Shown here piece after piece: positions 42,969 through 49,827 of a DNA stretch of 64,000 bases. Position numbers and translations under genes: made by a program. The notes beneath the pieces are model-generated. The model was not told where the DNA came from, did no database searches, and was given only the letters and a program-made list of their open reading frames with translations. Origin of the DNA: Paenibacillus luteus (GTDB taxonomy: Bacteria > Bacillota > Bacilli > Paenibacillales > Paenibacillaceae); NCBI RefSeq assembly GCF_006542765.1, contig NZ_SKCD01000013.1, forward strand, positions 62,001 through 126,000, written 5' to 3'. The stretch's first letter is position 1. Every line of letters begins with the position of its first letter.

Positions 42969-43006
42969 GAAAAAAAAGAGCAAGCCGACTAGGATGTCGC
43001 TTGCTC
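42969..43006 (-). terminator. terminator overlapping the stop codon of the FAD oxidoreductase
   Basis: On the minus strand GAGCAAGC (43006-42999) pairs with GGCTTGCTC (42986-42978), then T8. The TAG stop lies inside the loop side of the stem. Confidence 0.85.
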
Positions 43007-44134
43007 CTGATTGGTTGGATGAACGAGCTGAGGAATGATCGATCGGCAGGCTTGGCGCAGGCCGGCAATAAAGCCGAAGGCGGGACCATGAGTATGAGAG
43101 GCCAGCGGACCGACAAAATATAGTCCGGGAATGCTGCTCTCGAATTGAGCATTTAGCAAGGGAAAGCCTTGAAAACCGTCAACTTCTCTTTGAATGGTTT
43201 GGAGTAAGCTGTTCGGCAAAAAGGGAACCTGATCGAGATGGATTCGGTAGCCAGTAGCGGAAATGACATGATCGACGAGTCTGGTTTGATGATTTGCCAG
43301 CGTTAGCAGCGCTTTGCCCTCGTCAGTCGCCTCGGCACTTGCCAAGGCTGCTCCGCCGGTGATGGGAAGCTTGCCTTCTACGTAGGGGCGCAGAAACTGG
43401 GCGACACTGCTTTGGCGCGGCGCATGCCATCTCTCCTGCTTCAGCTCCAGCGGCAGGGAATAGAACTGCTCGGCGATATCAAGCAGCCGCTGGCCGGATG
43501 CCGTATTGTCCTCGCCGGCAAACTGAACCGCATCGCGCCTGAAGAGAAGCTCAGTCTCGCTGCCAGCCATATGGAGGAGGCCAGCAGCCTCCCATGCGCT
43601 TTGGCCGCTCCCGATGACGGCCACTTTCTTGCCTGCAAAACGCTTGAAATTAGTATGGCCGAACGTATGGGAGAGAAGCTTGGGAGGAAGTCCGCGCAGT
43701 ACTTCGGGGATATAGCTGTAATGCTGCAAACCGGTAGCGATGATTGCGTGCTTGGCTTCGTAGTGCTTGCCTTCGCTCGTCGTTACTCGAAAGCCTTCTG
43801 GTGTGCAATCAAGCTGGTCTACGAGCTGAGGCGTAAACACCACCCCCGCTTGCCGTGCAAACCAGAAGGCGTAATCGACAAAATCGGGGCGGGGGAACGG
43901 AGAACGCTGCGGAGTACCGGTCTCGCGGCAGAAGCGCTCGATCGTGAATGCGTCATTCTTATCTGAGAAGCTGATGTACCTAGGATTCGTTCGGATAAAC
44001 ATATTTTGTGGCATTTGTTCACTCCAGAAATGCATAGGTTGGCCTAATAAAACGTACGATAACCCACTCGAAGAGGCGTGGGCGGCGAGGGAAATGCCGT
44101 ACGGACCAGAGCCAATAATAATCAGATCAACCAA
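42989..44134 (-). CDS. FAD/NAD(P)-dependent oxidoreductase (flavin monooxygenase-like)
   Basis: A 381-aa flavoprotein. The FAD-binding Rossmann motif is at the start (LIIIGSGPYGISLAAHA), a second nucleotide-binding motif in the middle (KKVAVIGSGQSAWEAAGLLH), and ATGY near residue 308 (HVISATGYRIHLDQ). It resembles lysine/ornithine N-monooxygenase-like and YpdA/trkA-type oxidoreductases. The exact reaction is not clear. TTG at 44134 has AGGAGGAG 7 nt upstream. It is the only leftward gene in the island and is divergent from the attenuated nitroreductase unit. Its terminator overlaps its own stop codon. Confidence 0.85.
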   Translation of the reverse strand: MVDLIIIGSGPYGISLAAHASSSGLSYVLLGQPMHFWSEQMPQNMFIRTNPRYISFSDKNDAFTIERFCRETGTPQRSPFPRPDFVDYAFWFARQAGVVFTPQLVDQLDCTPEGFRVTTSEGKHYEAKHAIIATGLQHYSYIPEVLRGLPPKLLSHTFGHTNFKRFAGKKVAVIGSGQSAWEAAGLLHMAGSETELLFRRDAVQFAGEDNTASGQRLLDIAEQFYSLPLELKQERWHAPRQSSVAQFLRPYVEGKLPITGGAALASAEATDEGKALLTLANHQTRLVDHVISATGYRIHLDQVPFLPNSLLQTIQREVDGFQGFPLLNAQFESSIPGLYFVGPLASHTHGPAFGFIAGLRQACRSIIPQLVHPTNQEQATS

Positions 44135-44266
44135 GAGTTTCTCCTCCTATCCTGTTAGCGCTGAATTTATACCGAGCATTATACTAGGAATAATCAGGAA
44201 TACAACACTTTTTATTTCAAAAAAAGAATGAACTGGATAAAATGGCGCGGTAGAACAGGAGAAGCA

Positions 44267-44392
44267 TTGACAAAAAAAATGATACGTGATAAATTTTTGG
44301 TGACATTTTCAAACTAAGTTTGTTGGAATAATAGGAATTAATAATCTACCGGACAACCGGAGACGACAGTTAACTGTGTCTCCGGCTTTTTT
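44267..44392 (+). promoter_or_regulatory. promoter plus ACCGG attenuator leader, site C
   Basis: TTGACA (44267-44272), 17 nt, TAAATT (44290-44295). The motif AATCTACCGGACAACCGG begins at 44343 and runs to GAGAC (44364). CCGGAGAC (44357-44364) pairs with GTCTCCGG (44378-44385), with inner stem ACAG/CTGT, then T6 (44387-44392). The nitroreductase gene starts 26 nt later. Confidence 0.78.
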
Positions 44393-44418
44393 GCGTAAAA
44401 AATGAGAGGGATGAACGC

Positions 44419-45171
44419 ATGAATGACGTTATTGAGTTGTTAAAAAAGCACCGCTCGATTCGGAAATACAAGCCGGAACCGATCCCGCAGCAGGAGCTGG
44501 AGCAGATTTTGCTAGCTGGCCAAGCCGCATCGACCTCCTCCAACATTCAAGCCTACAGCGTGATCGCGGTAACTGATCCGGAGCGGAAGCGTAAGTTCGC
44601 AGAGCTTGCGGGGAACCAGCAGCAAATCGTGGAAAGCCCGGTATTTCTCGTATGGTGCGCGGACTTGAACAAGATTCATATCGCAACCAACCTGCACGAG
44701 GACGTAGAGCTGCAGCAAAATGTGGAGCTGTTTCTTCTTGGGACCATTGATGCAACGCTGGCAGCTCAAAATGCGACCATCGCGGCCGAGTCCCTTGGTT
44801 ACGGGATGGTCTACATCGGCGGTATCCGCAACAACCCGCAGGGAGTTACCGATTTGCTGGAGCTGCCGCCGCTAGTCTATCCGGTATTCGGCATGTGTGT
44901 CGGCATTCCCGATCAAGAGCCCGATATTCGGCCGCGCCTTCCGCTTGCTGCCATTTATCACCAAGAGGTTTATAAGAAGGATGGCCTGGAGCAGGAAATA
45001 AACGCTTATGACGAGACAACGCGTGTCTATTACGCCACCCGCAAGGGCGGAGGCAAAGGCGGGGAGCAGGAGAGCAAATGGTCCCGCGAAATGCTGCGTA
45101 GGTTCAAGGCGAACCGGCTGAGAGAACATTTGCATGATTTTCTGACCGGACAGGGCTTCAGATTAAGGTAA
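44419..45171 (+). CDS. NfsA/FRP-type nitroreductase or NADPH:FMN reductase
   Basis: A 250-aa flavoprotein of the nitroreductase superfamily. The FMN-phosphate motif KKHRSIRKYKPEPIP lies at the N-terminus. Later segments are STSSNIQAYSVIAVTDPERK, ESLGYGMVYIGGIRNNP and VYPVFGMCVGIPDQEPDIRP, the last typical of the NfsA/FRP group. The gene next to it encodes an SsuD-like monooxygenase, which needs free reduced FMN. A reductase role for SsuD and the four LLM enzymes is therefore the natural reading, in place of a classical SsuE. The C-terminal stretch KGGGKGGEQESKWSREMLRR is rather basic. Confidence 0.88.
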   Translation: MNDVIELLKKHRSIRKYKPEPIPQQELEQILLAGQAASTSSNIQAYSVIAVTDPERKRKFAELAGNQQQIVESPVFLVWCADLNKIHIATNLHEDVELQQNVELFLLGTIDATLAAQNATIAAESLGYGMVYIGGIRNNPQGVTDLLELPPLVYPVFGMCVGIPDQEPDIRPRLPLAAIYHQEVYKKDGLEQEINAYDETTRVYYATRKGGGKGGEQESKWSREMLRRFKANRLREHLHDFLTGQGFRLR

Positions 45172-45231
45172 TACGCTGATCATCACGGATAGCTGAGCTG
45201 CCCACATCGAGCGCAAGGAGGAGACTTAAGC

Positions 45232-46419
45232 ATGAGTATTAATTATGACATTGAACCGGAATTTGGCTGGTATATGCCAACCAGAGGAGACGGGCCGTAT
45301 GTCGGCGTGAAATCGGAGAGAATCGTGGACACCGCCTATCAAATCAAGGTAGCCCAAGCGGTAGAGGAGGCCGGTTATACGTTCGCGCTTATTCCGACCG
45401 GCGGCAATTGCTCGGATGCTTGGATCGTAGGAGCAACGCTTGCGGCCCATACGAAAATATTCAAACCGCTGGTCGCGATGCGACCCGGGCTGATTGCTCC
45501 GGCTCTTGCCGCCCGCATTGGGGCAACGCTGGACGAGGTGACCGGCGGCCGCGCGTTAATCAATATCGTAACGGGAAGCTCGCCCGCCGATATGCTGTCG
45601 ATGGGAGACGAGCTGGCCTTTGATAAGGACGCTCGTTATGAGCGGACGCTTGAATACATCAAGGTCGTAAAGCAGCTCTGGATCAACTCCGCTGCCGAGC
45701 GCGGCGACCAATTGCTCGCTGCGCATGATGCCTTTAAACATATTGAACCGCTTGAACATAACGGAAAATATTTTCGGCTTGAAGGCGGCGTAAGCTATCC
45801 GCCCCCGGTGCAGCGTCCGCATCCTCCATTCTACTTTGGGGGAAGCTCCGCCGCCGCCAAAAAAACAGCGGCAGAAATTGCCGATGTCTACCTGATGTGG
45901 GCGGAGCCGCTGGATTGGATCAAAGAACAGATCAATGAGGTCGAGCGTCACCGAAGGGATCTGCTTGATACAGAGGGCATAGACCGCAGCATCCGATATG
46001 GCTTGCGCGCGCAGGTCGTCATCCGTGATACGGAAGAGGAAGCCTGGGCTGCCGCAAGGCTGATTGTCAGCCGCATTGAGCCGCAAGTCAATCAGGGGCT
46101 CGAAGGCCAGGTGTTCTATAATCTCTCGGCCGGGCAGCAGCGACAAAACGAGCTGAAGAAGCTGGCAGAAGCAAATGATTATGTGATTGGGCCTAATTTC
46201 TGGGCAGGGCTGGCTCAAGTGCGGGGCGGCGGAGCAATGGCCTTCGTCGGCACGCCAGCACAGGTGGCCGACCGGCTGCTTGAGTATGTGGAAATCGGCA
46301 TTACGTCCTTTATTTTATCGGGCTATCCGAACTTGGAGGAGGCGACTACGTCGGGCCATGCGCTGCTTCCCGTCTTCCGCGAGAAGTGGCAGAAGCGGAA
46401 GCAGACGGCCGCCGTATAA
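45232..46419 (+). CDS. ssuD: SsuD-type alkanesulfonate monooxygenase (LLM family)
   Basis: A 395-aa luciferase-like enzyme of the SsuD/SfnG/DmoA type. It has the N-terminus FGWYMPTRGDGPYVG, a VTGGRALINIVTGSSPADML active-site region, YERTLEYIKVVKQLW, PPFYFGGSSAAAKKTAAEIA and FVGTPAQVADRLLEYVEIGI. It uses reduced FMN and oxygen to release sulfite from alkanesulfonates, or acts on a related sulfone. AAGGAGGAG lies upstream. It is co-transcribed with the flavin reductase gene 60 nt before it, under attenuator site C. cysK downstream fits assimilation of the sulfite after reduction. Confidence 0.85.
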   Translation: MSINYDIEPEFGWYMPTRGDGPYVGVKSERIVDTAYQIKVAQAVEEAGYTFALIPTGGNCSDAWIVGATLAAHTKIFKPLVAMRPGLIAPALAARIGATLDEVTGGRALINIVTGSSPADMLSMGDELAFDKDARYERTLEYIKVVKQLWINSAAERGDQLLAAHDAFKHIEPLEHNGKYFRLEGGVSYPPPVQRPHPPFYFGGSSAAAKKTAAEIADVYLMWAEPLDWIKEQINEVERHRRDLLDTEGIDRSIRYGLRAQVVIRDTEEEAWAAARLIVSRIEPQVNQGLEGQVFYNLSAGQQRQNELKKLAEANDYVIGPNFWAGLAQVRGGGAMAFVGTPAQVADRLLEYVEIGITSFILSGYPNLEEATTSGHALLPVFREKWQKRKQTAAV

Positions 46420-46429
46420 GCGCCATTCC

Positions 46430-46547
46430 TTGACCATAATTAAGCATGCATATTGCTAAAGTGAAGGATACAACAGATATATTCTTAGATAACCGACCGG
46501 ACGACCGGAGATTTGGCTTCCTATCGTAGGCCGAGTCTCCTTTTTTT
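46430..46547 (+). promoter_or_regulatory. ACCGG attenuator leader, site D
   Basis: The motif AACCGACCGGACGACCGG begins at 46491 and runs to GAGAT (46512). GGAGA-TTGGC pairs with GCCGA-TCTCC (up to 46540) and T7 follows (46541-46547), 29 nt before the LLM start. TTGACC at 46430 may be the -35, but the -10 (TTGCTA, 46453) is poor. Confidence 0.68.
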
Positions 46548-46576
46548 ATGGCAGAAAAGAAAAAGGGGCTGACAAA

Positions 46577-47944
46577 ATGAGCGAGGAAACAAAGGATAAG
46601 AAGGCGCATTTTAACGTGTTTCTGCGGGGAGCGGGGCATCATGCGGCGGCATGGAAGCACCCGGCTTCTAGTCCGAAAGAAGATTTGGACCTGGATTATT
46701 ACGCCGGCATTGCCAGAATTGCCGAGAGAGGGCTATTCGATTCTTTGTTTACCGCGGACAACTACTCAGGTCTCGGCAGGCGGCTTGAGCCGTTCACGCT
46801 GCTCGCCGGGCTGGCTGCGCTGACGAAGCATGTGGGCTTAATTGCAACGGTAAGCACCACGTACAATGACCCCTTCCATGTGGCGCGGAAGTTCGCTTCG
46901 CTCGATCACATCAGCAAGGGGAGGGCCGCATGGAACATCGTCACCGGCCACTCGCAGGCGGATGCGGAGAACTTCAATAAGCCAGAGCATCCTGAGGTCA
47001 CGAAGCGCTATGAGATCGCCGATGAATTCGTCGAGGTCACGAAGCAGCTTTGGAACAGCTGGGAAGAGGATGCGCTTATTTATGATCGGGAGACGGAAGT
47101 GACGCTGGATACGAGCAAGGTGTACGAGATTAACTTTAAAGGCAAATACCATTCGGTGAAGGGCCCGCTCAATATTCCGCGTCCGCCGCAGGGTTTTCCT
47201 GTACTCGTGCAGGCAGGGTCCTCGGAGAGCGGCAAAGAGCTTGCGGCCAAAAATGCGGACGTCATCTTTACAGCGCAGCAAACGCTGGGCGCGGCGAAGG
47301 AGTTTTATGCGGATGTAACAGGAAGGCTGGCGACGTACGGGCGCTCGTCCGACCAGCTCCTCATTATGCCGGGGCTCAGCCCGATCGTAGCCGACACGGA
47401 AGCGGAGGCCCGCGATATCGAGGATGAATTTAATGCCTTGCTGAACACGAAGCAGTCGCTGAAGCGGTTGTCGAATTATTTCACGGTGGATCTGTCGGAG
47501 TATCCGCTTGACAGTCCGGTCCCTATTGATAAGGCGAAGCCTTATGGCGCCATTACAAGCGGCATCACCAGCCGCCAAGAGGTTGTGGTGGACGCGGCAA
47601 AGCGAGACAAAATGACGATCCGCCAGTTCCTTGCCCGCAGCGCCGCGGGTCACGGGCATGTGTCCTTTACCGGATCGGTTCTCCAGACGGCTGATTTTAT
47701 TGAGAGCTGGATTCGCGGCAGCGGCGCGGACGGCTTTAATATTTTGCCACACATCTATTACAGCGGCTTTGAGACCTTCGTGGATAAGGTCATTCCAGAG
47801 CTGCAAAACCGCGGCTTGTTCCGAACCTCTTATGAAGGCAAGACGCTTCGCGAGAACCTTGGGCTCGACAAGCCGGAGAACAGCCATAAAGCGATATGGG
47901 CTTTGGGCAAAGCCGAGGAGAAGCTGAAAGCAAACAACGGTTAA
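46577..47944 (+). CDS. NtaA/SnaA-type LLM flavin-dependent monooxygenase (B type)
   Basis: A 455-aa LLM monooxygenase with AHFNVFLRGAGHHAAAWKHP, SLDHISKGRAAWNIVTGHSQ, PVLVQAGSSESGKELAAKNA and VIPELQNRGLFRTSYEGKTL. It pairs with the enzyme at 36148 as subtype B (KAKP segment, FTGSVLQTADFIESW). In the active-site motif it has RAAWNIVTGHSQ where the other three have RAGWNIVTGAG, so its substrate may differ. It is governed by attenuator site D. A Lys-rich C-terminus follows. The aldo/keto reductase gene starts about 100 nt downstream. Confidence 0.92.
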   Translation: MSEETKDKKAHFNVFLRGAGHHAAAWKHPASSPKEDLDLDYYAGIARIAERGLFDSLFTADNYSGLGRRLEPFTLLAGLAALTKHVGLIATVSTTYNDPFHVARKFASLDHISKGRAAWNIVTGHSQADAENFNKPEHPEVTKRYEIADEFVEVTKQLWNSWEEDALIYDRETEVTLDTSKVYEINFKGKYHSVKGPLNIPRPPQGFPVLVQAGSSESGKELAAKNADVIFTAQQTLGAAKEFYADVTGRLATYGRSSDQLLIMPGLSPIVADTEAEARDIEDEFNALLNTKQSLKRLSNYFTVDLSEYPLDSPVPIDKAKPYGAITSGITSRQEVVVDAAKRDKMTIRQFLARSAAGHGHVSFTGSVLQTADFIESWIRGSGADGFNILPHIYYSGFETFVDKVIPELQNRGLFRTSYEGKTLRENLGLDKPENSHKAIWALGKAEEKLKANNG

Positions 47945-48050
47945 GCGCTGCGAGTTAACGATGCAGGGTTGTGGCAAGACGTGAAGACGACGAGGCGGTA
48001 AGGTGGCAATACAAGCAACAGCAACGGATCTAAAAAAGGAGGATTTTATA

Positions 48051-49025
48051 ATGACAGTAAACTATCGGAATCTGGGAGCAAGCGGCTTGAAGGTCAGCGA
48101 TATCAGTCTTGGGAGCTGGTTAACCTACGGAGGCTACGTGGAGCGGGAAAATGCCGTTAAATCCATTGAGACTGCGTATGATTTAGGCGTGAACTTCTTC
48201 GATACCGCTAATGTATATGCAAAGGGCGAAGCGGAGAAGGTAGTCGGCGAGACCCTGCGCGCTTATCCGCGCGAATCCTACGTGCTTGCAACGAAAGTAT
48301 TTGGCAAAATCGGCGACGGGCCTAATGACCGCGGCTTGTCCCGCAAGCATGTGATCGAATCGGCGAATGCGAGCCTGAAACGTCTGGGACTGGAGTATGT
48401 GGACGTATTCTATAGCCACCGCTTTGATACGGAGACACCGCTGGAGGAGACGCTGCGGGCGTTCGAGGATTTGGTCCGCCAGGGCAAGGTTCATTACGTA
48501 GGAGTCAGCGAATGGACGGCAGCGCAAATTACGGAAGCCTTCGCCATTGCCGACAAGTACTTGCTGGATCGCATCGTGGTAAACCAGCCGATCTATAACT
48601 TGTTCGAGCGCTACATCGAGAAGGAAATTATCCCGCTTGGCCTGAAGAAAGGTTTTGGCCAGGTGGTATTCTCGCCGCTGGCCCAAGGGCTGCTAACGGG
48701 CAAATACTCGGCAAACAGCCAAGTGCCGGATGAATCCCGTGCGGCTAAGCATGAGAACTTTAAAAATAAAATTACAGAGGAGAAGCTGGCTAAGGTCGAT
48801 CAGCTTAAAGCCATTGCAGCCGAGCTGGAAATTACCGTCGGCCAGCTGTCACTAGCCTGGATATTGCGGCAGCCTAACGTATCTAGCGCATTGGTTGGTG
48901 CGAGCCGTCCGGAGCAGGTGGAAGAAAACGTGAAGGCATCGGGCATCGTGCTGGAAGAGGGCACGCTAGCACGCATTGCGGAAGTGATTGATCAGGCTCC
49001 CGTTGCTTCAAGAGGAATTTTCTAA
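48051..49025 (+). CDS. aldo/keto reductase (Kv-beta-like group)
   Basis: A 324-aa AKR with Asp51 and Tyr56 (DTANVYAKGEAE), Lys82 (LATKVFGKIG) and His123 (YSHRFDTETP). The C-terminal cofactor segment is SSALVGASRPEQVEENVKAS. GGAGG lies 8 nt before ATG 48051; a start 48 nt upstream has no ribosome site. It may reduce an aldehyde or ketone released by the monooxygenases. It resembles the AKR at 21238 but is not a recent copy. A terminator follows. Confidence 0.9.
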   Translation: MTVNYRNLGASGLKVSDISLGSWLTYGGYVERENAVKSIETAYDLGVNFFDTANVYAKGEAEKVVGETLRAYPRESYVLATKVFGKIGDGPNDRGLSRKHVIESANASLKRLGLEYVDVFYSHRFDTETPLEETLRAFEDLVRQGKVHYVGVSEWTAAQITEAFAIADKYLLDRIVVNQPIYNLFERYIEKEIIPLGLKKGFGQVVFSPLAQGLLTGKYSANSQVPDESRAAKHENFKNKITEEKLAKVDQLKAIAAELEITVGQLSLAWILRQPNVSSALVGASRPEQVEENVKASGIVLEEGTLARIAEVIDQAPVASRGIF

Positions 49026-49047
49026 TATATCTGGACTTATATCGCGG

Positions 49048-49088
49048 CAAAATCCAGTAAAGTATGATTATTTACTGGATTTTGTCAT
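49048..49088 (+). terminator. intrinsic terminator after the aldo/keto reductase
   Basis: CAAAATCCAGTAAA pairs perfectly with TTTACTGGATTTTG around GTATGATTA. Both sides are A/T-rich. Confidence 0.8.
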
Positions 49089-49161
49089 GGGAAAAATCGG
49101 GCTGCGCCGTCGTGCTAAGGGCGCTGCAAAGCGAGTTGGGCCACTCTTCTGCAACAGGTAA

Positions 49162-49218
49162 TTGCTAATTAACGATATATCGTATAGAATTCATGTTAAT
49201 ACGATATATCGTTAACGG
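49162..49218 (+). promoter_or_regulatory. padR promoter with twin palindromic operators
   Basis: TTGCTA (49162-49167), 17 nt, TAGAAT (49185-49190). The palindrome ACGATATATCGT fills the promoter spacer (49172-49183). An identical palindrome lies downstream (49201-49212). The flanks extend the pair into a larger inverted repeat (TTAACGATATATCGTAT and its complement). This is a likely autoregulatory PadR operator. Confidence 0.8.
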
Positions 49219-49230
49219 AGGAGATTATGC

Positions 49231-49827
49231 ATGACCAAAGAATGGCAGCCAGAGGAACAATTGTTTTTGCATCACGTTCATGAGAGGGAGAGCAGAGGTT
49301 CGGGGAGGCGGTATTTCAGCCGCGGCGGCGTGAAATATGCGTTGCTGGCGCTGCTGGAGCAAGAGAGCATGCATGGCTATCAGATGATGAAGGCGCTGGA
49401 GGATCAATCCGGCGGCACCTACAAGCCAAGCGCCGGCTCGATTTATCCGACCTTGCAGATGCTGAGGGACCAGGGCTTTGTGGAATCCTCAAAGCAGGAT
49501 GGCAAGAAGGTATTTGAGATTACGGACGACGGCAGAGCTTATTTGCTCGAGGAGAAGGACAATGAAGGGAACGAGCCTGAACGGCGCGAGTGCGCAGAGC
49601 GGGAGGCGGAGGAGGATGGCGGCCACTTCGAGCGTCGCAAGCCGAATCGCCGTCTGACACCGGCAGGCAAGGAGCTGCTTCATTTGCTAAAAGCGGCAGA
49701 ACGCGCTGCGGTTGCCGACAGCGGCAAAGCAGAGGAACTGCGCATATTGCTCGGTGAGCTTCGGCTATCGCTTCGCCAGATTTTGGAGGGTACGGCAGGC
49801 GGCAGCGAAGAGGGTGAGCGAATATGA
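49231..49827 (+). CDS. PadR-family transcriptional regulator
   Basis: A 198-aa protein. After a ~30-residue His/Arg-rich tail, the winged-helix domain starts with GGVKYALLALLEQESMHGYQ and continues SAGSIYPTLQMLRDQGFVES, the PadR signature (GSIYP, L..L...G). A charged insertion of about 40 residues (EGNEPERRECAEREAEEDGG) separates it from the C-terminal helix LTPAGKELLHLLKAAERAAV. The length is greater than for simple PadR proteins. It overlaps the first exporter gene by ATGA. With the twin palindromes in its promoter it is very likely the repressor of the exporter operon, released by a toxic ligand. Confidence 0.92.
   Translation: MTKEWQPEEQLFLHHVHERESRGSGRRYFSRGGVKYALLALLEQESMHGYQMMKALEDQSGGTYKPSAGSIYPTLQMLRDQGFVESSKQDGKKVFEITDDGRAYLLEEKDNEGNEPERRECAEREAEEDGGHFERRKPNRRLTPAGKELLHLLKAAERAAVADSGKAEELRILLGELRLSLRQILEGTAGGSEEGERI

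Noticed and set aside
21123..46547. The ACCGG leaders as T-box or SAM riboswitches
   Set aside because: They are too short and lack the T-box sequence and the conserved SAM-I core; only promoter, ACCGG motif and terminator are seen.
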